37,664 nucleotides of DNA. Origin: Bacteroidales bacterium. GTDB lineage: Bacteria; Bacteroidota; Bacteroidia; Bacteroidales; P3. Shown piece after piece: positions 31,488-37,664 of this stretch. The notes beneath the pieces were generated by a model. The model made no database searches. It saw only the letters and a list, made by a program, of their open reading frames with translations, and was not told the DNA's origin. The DNA lies in NCBI GenBank assembly GCA_017446745.1, contig JAFSQF010000114.1, positions 1 to 37,664 of the forward strand, given 5' to 3'. The first letter of the stretch is position 1. Each line of letters begins with the position of its first letter. The translations under genes and the position numbers were made by a program.

Positions 31488-33254
31488 TTATTTTGTTGCT
31501 TCGAGTTTGTCCGATTTGTCGAAGTAGTGGGTATGCAGCTGCTCGTGGCTGAGGTGGCCGCAGGGCTCGCCGTAGTACTCTTTGTAGATAGCCTGGACCT
31601 CGGGGTTCTCGTGGCTCTTGCGGATGGGTTTGCCGGCATCCTCGCGGTAGATGGCTTCCATACGCTTGCGGATGATGTCGCTGTTGCCGTGGTGGTAGGG
31701 CTGGCCAGCGCCGCCGATGCAGCCGCCGGGGCATGCCATAACCTCGATGAAGTGGTAGCCATTGGGGTTGCCTTGGCGTACCTGCTCCATCATCTTGCGA
31801 GCGTTGCCGAGGCTGTAGACAACGGCGATCTTCAGCGGGAAGCCGTCGAAGTCGATGGTGGCTTCCTTGACGCCGTCGAAACCGCGGGTCTCCATGAAGT
31901 CAATCTTCGGCAGGGTCTTGCCGGTGTGCACCTCGTAGGCGGTACGGAGAGCGGCCTCCATAACGCCACCGGTGGCACCGAAGATGACGCCGGCACCCGA
32001 CGACTGGCCGAGTGGGCTGTCGAAGTCTTCCTCGGGCATGTCGTTGAGGTCGAGGTTGCACTGGCGAATCATGTGGGCAAGTTCGCGGGTGGAGAGCGTG
32101 AAGTTGACATCGCTGTCGCCGTTCACGCTGAGCTCTTCACGAGCGCGCTCGCTCTTCTTGGCGAGGCAAGGCATGATGGAGACAACCACGAGGTCTTCGC
32201 GTTTCACGCCCAGCTTCGGAGCCAGGTAGTTCTTGGCCACGGCGCCGAACATACCCTGGGGCGACTTGGCCGTTGAGGGGTACTCGAGCAGGTCGGGGAA
32301 GTTCTTCTCGTAGAAGGTGACCCATGCGGGGCAGCAGGAGGTGAACATAGGCAGCTTCACCTCTTTGCCGGCGAGGGCTTTCTTGAGGCGGCCGAGGAGC
32401 TCGGTGCCTTCTTCCATGATGGTGAGGTCGGCGCTCCAGTCGGTGTCGTACACCTGGTCGAAGCCCAGACGACGGAGTGCGGCGGCCATCTTGCCGGTGA
32501 CAATCTCGCCGGGTTTCATGCCGAATTCCTCGCCGAGGGCCACGCGGACTGCCGGAGCGGTCTGGACAACCACTTTCTTGGTGGGGTCGGCGATGGCTTC
32601 CATAACTTTAGCGATGTCGTCGACAAGGGTGAGGGCACCCACGGGGCAAACCTGGACGCACTGGCCGCAGTTGACGCAGCTGCTGTCGCCGAGGTTCTGC
32701 TCGAAAGCGGGGGCCACGACGGCCTGGAAGCCACGGTTCACACCGCTCAGGGCACCGACAGTCATAAACTTGTTGCACATGGTCTCGCAGCGGCGGCACA
32801 TGACGCATTTGTCCATGTCGCGATAGACGCTGAGGGTGCTGTCCTTGCGATAAGTGGAGGTCGCGCCCTTGAAGGGGATTTCCTTGATGCCGAGGCGTTT
32901 GGTGAGGCTCTGCAACTCGCAGTCGCCGTTCTTCTCGCACTGCAGGCAGTCGTTCGGGTGGTCGCTGAGAATCAGTTCGACGACGGTTTTGCGGGCGTTG
33001 ATGACGCGAGCGCTGTGGGTCAGCACTTCCATGCCTTCCATGACGTCGGTGGCGCATGCCGGGGCCAGGTTGCGGCGGCCTTTGACCTCGACCACGCAGA
33101 CGCGGCATCCGCCGGGTTTGTTTTCAAAATTCATTCCGTCGAGCTCGAAGTGGCAGAGCGTAGGAATGTCGATGCCGTTCATACGGGCAGCCTTGAGGAT
33201 GGTGGTGCCTTCGGGAACCTGGATCGCTTTATTATCTATTGTGAGATTAATCAT
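31488..33254 (-). CDS. hndD: [FeFe] hydrogenase catalytic subunit (HndD/HydA)
   Basis: Carries the H-cluster that makes or oxidises H2. The 588-aa protein has, in order: a [2Fe-2S] ferredoxin domain (cysteines in TLCHFE, GGCRVC and APAC); a His-Cys [4Fe-4S] site HPNDCLQCEKNGDC; two [4Fe-4S] motifs CVMCRRCETMC and CVNCGQCVQVCP; and H-cluster motifs L1 TSCCPAW, L2 MPCLAKKSE and L3 EVMACPGGCIGGAGQP. The C-terminal small-subunit-like segment ends around SHEQLHTHYF. All ligands are present, so it should be active given HydEFG maturases, which are not in the window. The set fits a cytoplasmic NADH/ferredoxin-linked enzyme. Confidence 0.97.
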   Translation of the reverse strand: MINLTIDNKAIQVPEGTTILKAARMNGIDIPTLCHFELDGMNFENKPGGCRVCVVEVKGRRNLAPACATDVMEGMEVLTHSARVINARKTVVELILSDHPNDCLQCEKNGDCELQSLTKRLGIKEIPFKGATSTYRKDSTLSVYRDMDKCVMCRRCETMCNKFMTVGALSGVNRGFQAVVAPAFEQNLGDSSCVNCGQCVQVCPVGALTLVDDIAKVMEAIADPTKKVVVQTAPAVRVALGEEFGMKPGEIVTGKMAAALRRLGFDQVYDTDWSADLTIMEEGTELLGRLKKALAGKEVKLPMFTSCCPAWVTFYEKNFPDLLEYPSTAKSPQGMFGAVAKNYLAPKLGVKREDLVVVSIMPCLAKKSERAREELSVNGDSDVNFTLSTRELAHMIRQCNLDLNDMPEEDFDSPLGQSSGAGVIFGATGGVMEAALRTAYEVHTGKTLPKIDFMETRGFDGVKEATIDFDGFPLKIAVVYSLGNARKMMEQVRQGNPNGYHFIEVMACPGGCIGGAGQPYHHGNSDIIRKRMEAIYREDAGKPIRKSHENPEVQAIYKEYYGEPCGHLSHEQLHTHYFDKSDKLEATK

Positions 33255-33263
33255 TGTATTCTT

Positions 33264-33350
33264 CTTTATTGTTGATTAGTGATTGGTGATTAGTGGATTG
33301 TGATTGAGATGAGATTCTTGTCACTATACACTGTTCACGGTTCACTCTAA
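33264..33350. repeat. Simple GTGATT/CACT repeats in the hndC-hndD spacer
   Basis: A run of GATTAGTGATTGGTGATTAG words is followed by CACTATACACTGTTCACGGTTCACT, giving weak complementarity. The 99-bp spacer has no gene or promoter match. It belongs to the same type of low-complexity spacer as 31417-31480. Confidence 0.5.
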
Positions 33351-33353
33351 ATA

Positions 33354-35168
33354 TTAATGAATAGAGATAGCACCGAATTTGCAGTTGTTGATGCAAGCGC
33401 CGCACTTGATGCACTTGTTGCTGTCGATAACCATGGAGGCCAGCTTGTGGCCGGGAGCGGTGTAGTCGGTGCGGCTGATAGCCTCGACGGGGCATCCCTT
33501 GGCGCACTTGCCGCAGCCGATGCACTTCTCGCGGTCGATGACATAGCTCATGAGTTTCTTGCAGACGCCGGCGCGGCATTTCTTGTCGACGACGTGCTCC
33601 ACATACTCGTCCCAGAAGTTGTCGAGGGTGGAGAGAACGGGGTTCGGCGAGGTCTGGCCGAGACCGCAGAGTGCGGTGTCCTTGATGACAGCGGCGAGGT
33701 TGCGCAGCTCGGTGAGGTCTTCCATGGTGCCGCGACCGTCGGTGATTTTTTCAAGGATTTCGCAGAGGCGCTTGTTGCCGATACGGCAGGGCGAGCACTT
33801 GCCGCAGCTCTCCTCGCAGGTGAACTCAAGATAGAACTTGGCGATGGCGGGCATGCAGCTGGTCTCGTCCATGACGACCATACCGCCCGAGCCCATCATC
33901 GAGCCGGCAGCCACGAGGCTGTCGTAGTCGATAGCGGTGTCGAGGTGCTTGGCAGTGAGGCAGCCACCGGAGGGGCCACCGGTCTGGACGGCCTTGAACT
34001 GGCGTCCGTTCTTGATGCCGCCACCAATCTCGTAGATAATCTCACGGAGGGTAATACCCATGGGAACCTCAATAAGACCGACGTTGTTGATCTGGCCTGC
34101 CAGAGCGAACACTTTGGTTCCTTTGGACTTCTCAGTTCCAATGCTGCTGAACCATGCGGCACCCTTGGTGATGATGACGGGGACGTTGGCGAAGGTCTCG
34201 ACGTTGTTGACGTTGGAGGGCTTGCCCATGTAGCCGCTGACGGCGGGGAACGGGGGTTTCAGGGTGGGCTCGCCACGCTGGCCTTCCATGGAGTGGATCA
34301 GAGCAGTCTCCTCGCCGCATACGAAAGCGCCGGCGCCGTAGCGCAGCTCGATGTCGAAGTTGAAGCCGCTGCCAAGGATATCGTCGCCAAGGAGGCCGTA
34401 TTCGCGGGCCTGTTTGATGGCTATTTTCAGACGGTCGATGGCCAGAGGATATTCGGCACGGATGTACACCAAGCCCTTGGAGGCGCCGATGGCGTAGCCG
34501 CAGATGGCCATAGCCTCGACGATGCTGTGCGGGTCGCCCTCAAGGATGGAACGGTCCATAAAGGCTCCGGGGTCGCCTTCGTCGGCGTTGCAGATGACGT
34601 ATTTCTGGTCAGCCTTGTTTTTGGCGCAGAGCTCCCACTTCAGACCTGTGGGGAATCCGGCGCCACCGCGGCCGCGGAGGCCAGAGGCTTTCATCTCGGC
34701 AATGACCTGCTCGGGGGTCATCTCGGTGATGCACTTGCCAAGGGCTTCGTAACCACCGCGCGAGATGCACTCCTCGATGTTCTCGGGATCCACGAAGCCG
34801 CAGTTGCGCAGGGCGATGCGGATTTGCTTCTTGTAGAAGTCCATGTGCTTCGAATCGCTCACGTGCTCTTTGTTCTCGGGATTGGTGTAGAGCAGGTCGG
34901 GCACTTTACGACCTTTGATGATGTGCTCGTTGACGATGCGTTCGGCATCCTCGGGTTTCACCTGTGTGTAGAAGGTGTTGTCGGGCATAATCTTGACGAT
35001 GGGGCCGCGCTCGCAGAAACCGAAGCATCCGGTCTTGATGACCTGTACGTCGTCGGTGAGGCCTTTTTCGGCAAGGATATTCTTGAAGTTTTCGATAATC
35101 TGAAGGCTGTTGGAGCTTTTGCAACCGGTACCGCCGCAGATTAGGATATGCATTTTATATTTTGCCAT
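33354..35168 (-). CDS. hndC: [FeFe] hydrogenase NuoF-like subunit (HndC/HydB)
   Basis: Flavin subunit that exchanges electrons with NAD(P)H and, in bifurcating enzymes, ferredoxin. The protein is 604 aa from the ATG at 35168. Domains in order: thioredoxin-like [2Fe-2S] (ICGGTGC, KTGCFGFCERGP); the NuoF FMN/NADH core with GRGGAGFPTGLKWE and CNADEGDPGAFMDRS; an SLBB region; a [4Fe-4S] site ESCGKCSPCRIG; and a C-terminal two-cluster ferredoxin (CIGCGKCAKGCP, CIKCGACINNC). The frame is open to 35231, but those extra residues (SDSSDLSDPSDF) translate a GTCNGAC repeat, so the later start is preferred. Confidence 0.95.
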   Translation of the reverse strand: MAKYKMHILICGGTGCKSSNSLQIIENFKNILAEKGLTDDVQVIKTGCFGFCERGPIVKIMPDNTFYTQVKPEDAERIVNEHIIKGRKVPDLLYTNPENKEHVSDSKHMDFYKKQIRIALRNCGFVDPENIEECISRGGYEALGKCITEMTPEQVIAEMKASGLRGRGGAGFPTGLKWELCAKNKADQKYVICNADEGDPGAFMDRSILEGDPHSIVEAMAICGYAIGASKGLVYIRAEYPLAIDRLKIAIKQAREYGLLGDDILGSGFNFDIELRYGAGAFVCGEETALIHSMEGQRGEPTLKPPFPAVSGYMGKPSNVNNVETFANVPVIITKGAAWFSSIGTEKSKGTKVFALAGQINNVGLIEVPMGITLREIIYEIGGGIKNGRQFKAVQTGGPSGGCLTAKHLDTAIDYDSLVAAGSMMGSGGMVVMDETSCMPAIAKFYLEFTCEESCGKCSPCRIGNKRLCEILEKITDGRGTMEDLTELRNLAAVIKDTALCGLGQTSPNPVLSTLDNFWDEYVEHVVDKKCRAGVCKKLMSYVIDREKCIGCGKCAKGCPVEAISRTDYTAPGHKLASMVIDSNKCIKCGACINNCKFGAISIH

Positions 35169-35190
35169 GTTTCTTTTTTTTGTGGTAAAG

Positions 35191-35225
35191 TCGGACGGGT
35201 CTGACAGGTCAGACGAGTCGGACAG
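35191..35225. repeat. Palindromic GTCNGAC repeat in the hndB-hndC spacer
   Basis: A 16-nt perfect palindrome GTCTGACAGGTCAGAC (35199-35214) is flanked by direct GTCGGAC words on both sides. The 65-bp spacer is thus mostly repeat, different in sequence from those in the other two spacers of the operon. Confidence 0.65.
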
Positions 35226-35233
35226 ATTCAACT

Positions 35234-35629
35234 TTACTTGTCTATGGTTTCGTAATTGACGGGGATGATGCCCTCAACGAGCTCGCCGTTCTGTACGTAT
35301 TTGGTGAGGATTTCGTCGGCGCGGTCGTTGTCGACATGGCCAAAGACGATGGGATCCTTGCCGGGGATGCGGACCTCGAGGGTGGGTTCGGCATGGCAAT
35401 AGCCCATGCAGCCTGTCTGCGTGAACACGGCGGCGATGCCCAGCTCGTCGGCTTTCTGCATCATGTGCTCCATAACTTTCTTGGCACCGGCTGCAATACC
35501 GCAGGTGGCCATAGCGACTTTGATTTGCACAAGCGACTCGGGATGTTCGGCTTTCTCGCGGACATCCAGATTCGACTGAAGCTTTTCTCTCATGGCCTTA
35601 AGGTCGGCCAGCGATTTAACTTTTGTCAT
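35234..35629 (-). CDS. hndB: [2Fe-2S] ferredoxin-domain hydrogenase subunit (HndB)
   Basis: A 131-aa thioredoxin-like ferredoxin. A helical N-terminus (SLADLKAMREKLQSNLDVRE) precedes cysteines in MATCGIAAGAKKV and TGCMGYCHAEPTLEV, which bind one [2Fe-2S] cluster. Homologues accompany NuoF-like subunits in NADP-reducing and bifurcating hydrogenases (Desulfovibrio HndB). It is the first gene of the operon and has a good promoter about 90 bp upstream. No regulator such as Rex is next to it. Confidence 0.9.
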   Translation of the reverse strand: MTKVKSLADLKAMREKLQSNLDVREKAEHPESLVQIKVAMATCGIAAGAKKVMEHMMQKADELGIAAVFTQTGCMGYCHAEPTLEVRIPGKDPIVFGHVDNDRADEILTKYVQNGELVEGIIPVNYETIDK

Positions 35630-35717
35630 GTGTAAACTCCTTTATTTAGTTTGTGGATTAATATTATTTTATTACTATAAAATACGTTACGTGGAAATGC
35701 ATACAACATTTCAAAGT

Positions 35718-35748
35718 GCAAAGATACGCATTTTTTATGTTTGTGCAA
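35718..35748 (-). promoter_or_regulatory. Bacteroidota-type promoter of the hydrogenase operon
   Basis: Minus strand: TTG at 35748-35746, a 19-nt spacer and TATCTTTGC at 35726-35718. The leader to the hndB ATG is ~80 nt, long enough to hold regulation, though no riboswitch or clear operator palindrome is visible in it. Confidence 0.65.
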
Positions 35749-35860
35749 CAAGTGTTGAAAAATAATTTTTAGCGGTCACAATGTTTCGTTGTGTTGCATT
35801 GCTCTGCTGGCTTCGCTTAGCCCACAAAGGCCAACATAACGGCCCGTAGGAGTGGCACAA

Positions 35861-37006
35861 TCAATGGTTGGGCAAAACAGATTTGTATAGCATATCGAGC
35901 TTTCGGGTGGCGTTGTCGGGTAAAAAATGTTTTGCTTGTTCTGCGCCCTTGGTTATTAGGCTGTTGCGCAATATGCTGTCGTGTGCCAGCCTGTTTATCT
36001 TTTCGGCGATGTCGGCGATGTCGGTGGGGTCGGCATAAAGGGCAGCTTCGCCACCCACCTCTGGCATCGACGAGCATCTGGAGGTGAGCACTGGCGTGCC
36101 ACAGCACATGGCTTCGAGAATGGGTATTCCAAAGCCTTCGAACAGCGAGATGTAGACTGCTGCCATAGCCCCGGCATAGAGTGCCGGGAAATCCTCGAAC
36201 CGTGCATTGTCGAGGATGATAACCCTGTCGTTCAGCGCTAATTCGTGGATTGTGGCCTCCACTTGTGGATAGAGGTCGGCCTTGCGGCCAACGATGACCA
36301 GCGAGACGTTGGAGGCCACGCTCTGCATGGCTCGTACCAGTGTGTCCTGATTTTTTCTGCGCTCGATAGTGCCAACGCATATAACGTATTGCTCGGGCAG
36401 CCCATAGCGTTTCTTGACCTCTGCGCGCCGTTCGGCTGTTATCGTGTTGCGGAACTGAGGCTCGCACGACTGATAGATAACCTCTATTTTCGATGGGTCG
36501 GTGCTCAGGAACATCACAATATCTTTCTTGGTTTGCAGGCTGATGGCAATGATGCGGTCGGCGTGCCGGCATGCAGTTTTGACTTTGCGCCGGTAGATGC
36601 AGCGGTCGATGAGGTGGAAGTTCTTGGGGTATCGCCATGGCATCATGTCGTGGATGCTTACCACGGTGCGAGTGCCTGCTTTGTGGGCATCCCGGCCCGT
36701 GAATATTAGCGGCAGCTCTTGGCTGAGGCCATGGTATACGTCGGGCATTTCTGGCAGGAGGCGCAGCCCGATGCCAATCGTGCGCCACAAGCTCTTGAAT
36801 ATCCGCCAAATTCCGTGGGGCACGATGATTCTTACGTTTGGCATATCGGCGCAGAAACCGCTGTGCCTACCCCTTGTGTCTGGGGTCAGTAGTAGGAGGG
36901 TGTCGTCAGGGTGCGTCAGAGCGAATTCCCTGATGATTGTGCGGCTGTAGTTGCCCAGCCCAGTGTTGTTTTTAAATGCCCTTTTTGCGTCGAAAGCTAT
37001 AATCAT
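35861..37006 (-). CDS. GT4-family glycosyltransferase
   Basis: A 381-aa GT-B fold transferase that likely adds a sugar to a cell-surface glycan or lipid carrier. The N-terminal half starts MIIAFDAKRAFKNNTGLGNYSR, with the glycine-rich acceptor-side loop, and contains VVSIHDMMPWRYP. The donor-binding half has VICVGTIERRKNQDTLVRA and the E-x7-E block SLFEGFGIPILEAMCCGTPVLTS, typical of GT4. The frame is open back to 37099, but the ATG at 37006 gives the family N-terminus and avoids overlapping the likely promoter. No membrane helix. It stands alone in the window. Confidence 0.9.
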   Translation of the reverse strand: MIIAFDAKRAFKNNTGLGNYSRTIIREFALTHPDDTLLLLTPDTRGRHSGFCADMPNVRIIVPHGIWRIFKSLWRTIGIGLRLLPEMPDVYHGLSQELPLIFTGRDAHKAGTRTVVSIHDMMPWRYPKNFHLIDRCIYRRKVKTACRHADRIIAISLQTKKDIVMFLSTDPSKIEVIYQSCEPQFRNTITAERRAEVKKRYGLPEQYVICVGTIERRKNQDTLVRAMQSVASNVSLVIVGRKADLYPQVEATIHELALNDRVIILDNARFEDFPALYAGAMAAVYISLFEGFGIPILEAMCCGTPVLTSRCSSMPEVGGEAALYADPTDIADIAEKINRLAHDSILRNSLITKGAEQAKHFLPDNATRKLDMLYKSVLPNH

Positions 37007-37095
37007 AGTCAGCCATGTGGATACCGCGCGGGGCAGGGTACGCCTCCTCGCGAGCAATAGTGTAACGAATACGTTCCCCACAGGGGAAAAACTTT

Positions 37096-37104
37096 GCAAA
37101 TATA
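37096..37104 (-). promoter_or_regulatory. Probable -7 element for the glycosyltransferase gene
   Basis: Minus strand TATATTTGC, ~90 bp upstream of the chosen ATG at 37006. No clear TTTG at the right spacing upstream. Confidence 0.4.
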
Positions 37105-37202
37105 AGCAAAAAACTCCGTTTTATATACAGATGGATATGTTTTTTAAATTAATATATTAATAATCAGGTAAAAGAAATTTTGGTGTTTGGCGTTGTATGG
37201 CG

Positions 37203-37256
37203 ATATAATACGTATAATTCGTATTAATTTGTAGTCATATAATACGTATAATTCGT
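37203..37256. repeat. 20-bp direct repeat, two copies
   Basis: ATATAATACGTATAATTCGT is present at 37203-37222 and 37237-37256, 34 bp apart. It contains the palindrome ATACGTAT. It sits between the glycosyltransferase promoter and the terminal array. Confidence 0.75.
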
Positions 37257-37307
37257 GTATGATTATCCGCATTTTCCGCAAAGAAGCCTCGGAAAAAGTT
37301 ATACCTT

Positions 37308-37664
37308 CGCAGAATGCGAAGGACTCCTTGGGATAGGAGGCGAAGCTTCCCAGCTTCGCCAATAAAGATAGGAGGCGAGGCTTCCCAGCTTCGCCAATAA
37401 AGATAGGAGGCGAAGCTTCCCAGCTTCGCCAATGCGATGTGGTGGGGTGTCGTTGCATTGGTCGGGATAGGAATCCCGACTGTAGGAGGCGAAGCTTCCC
37501 AGCTTCGCCAATGCGACGTGGTGGGGTGTCGTTGCATTGGTCGGGATTGGAATCCCGACCTCCTACAGCGAAGCTTCCCAGCTTCGCCAATAAAGTTACA
37601 CCTTCGCAGAATGCGAAGGACTCCTTGGGATAGGAGGCGAAGCTTCCCAGCTTCGCCAATGCGA
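37308..37664. repeat. Terminal array: six copies of the GCGAAGCTTCCCAGCTTCGC hairpin repeat
   Basis: Hairpin cores lie within 37336-37363, 37371-37398, 37406-37433, 37485-37512, 37567-37591 and 37633-37660. Between them is a 79-bp higher-order unit with GTGGTGGGGTGTCG and TCGGGA..ATCCCGAC (37434-37480 and 37513-37559). CCTTCGCAGAATGCGAAGG palindromes lie near 37306 and 37601. The family is the same as 274-433 but inverted. Open frames here (repeating AKLGSFAS) have no start context and track the repeat, so I do not call genes. Confidence 0.88.

Noticed and set aside
33357-35144. 595-aa open frame antisense to hndC
   Set aside because: Alanine/valine-rich shadow of a G/C-rich gene; the opposite strand encodes all cluster-binding motifs of the NuoF-like subunit.
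35169-35231. Upstream extension of hndC
   Set aside because: Extra residues are a translation of the GTCNGAC repeat; the start at 35168 matches the family length.
37144-37659. 171-aa minus-strand reading frame (and shorter ones) with repeating AKLGSFAS peptides
   Set aside because: It simply translates the terminal hairpin repeat; similar peptides appear in several frames and in the inverted array at the left end. No promoter or start context.
37336-37660. Possible CRISPR array at the right end
   Set aside because: The sequences between hairpins are themselves repeated (79-bp units) rather than unique, and no cas gene is near.

Overview
The window reads as chromosomal DNA from a member of the Bacteroidota, most likely an anaerobic gut or rumen Bacteroidales. 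The support is: Bacteroidota-type promoters (TTTG / 19-21 nt / TAnnTTTGC) with little Shine-Dalgarno signal, many signal-peptide and outer-membrane beta-barrel proteins, a UvrA that lacks half of its first zinc finger, a DUF4919-like exported protein, a KDO biosynthesis gene, and a complete electron-bifurcating-type [FeFe] hydrogenase operon. Most of the window is G/C-rich core genome. No tRNA, rRNA or CRISPR array was seen. Both ends lie inside repeat arrays that are inverted copies of each other, so the ends are probably assembly breaks in repeats.

Layout. 1-433: two repeat arrays. 556-5638: galM-galK-uvrA, closely packed on +. 5750-7593: a small membrane protein overlapping mnmE. 7576-12387: an A/T-rich island between two perfect 16-bp direct repeats, one being the 3' end of mnmE. 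12411-13727: a lipoprotein and an orphan polysaccharide-export (Wza/BexD-like) lipoprotein. 13927-14955: a P-loop kinase/dCMP deaminase fusion. 15174-24186: exported barrel proteins, purE, a nucleoside-recognition membrane protein, a porin, a GH3 glycosidase, a TPR membrane protein and a dihydroorotate dehydrogenase-like protein. 24399-30247: acyl-CoA synthetase, four-helix-bundle protein, kdsA, a DEDDh exonuclease and a DUF4919-like protein. 30292-30792: a dense repeat region with a 68-bp hairpin tandem repeat. 30911-35629: the hndBCDA hydrogenase operon on -. 35861-37006: a GT4 glycosyltransferase. 37203-37664: repeats.

The main result is the island of about 4.8 kb at the 3' end of mnmE (trmE/thdF). 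Its junction repeat (TTCTGCATCGGAAAGT) encodes the conserved FCIGK tail of MnmE. This is the same target that SGI1-type islands use in Enterobacteria. Both junctions keep FCIGK plus a stop codon, so the target gene stays intact. The island carries no integrase. It holds five co-directional genes: an AbiEi/AbiEii type IV toxin-antitoxin pair followed by a module I do not recognise as described. That module is a papain-like cysteine protease-like protein (Q31, C38, H140, D161), a protein of unknown function, and a short agmatine/peptidyl-arginine-deiminase-family enzyme with intact catalytic motifs. Short motifs repeated at both island ends look like recombinase or excisionase sites. The best guess is a mobile defence or conflict cassette.

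The second theme is repeats: at least four dispersed families sit in the spacers, including three different simple or palindromic repeats inside the three spacers of the hydrogenase operon.
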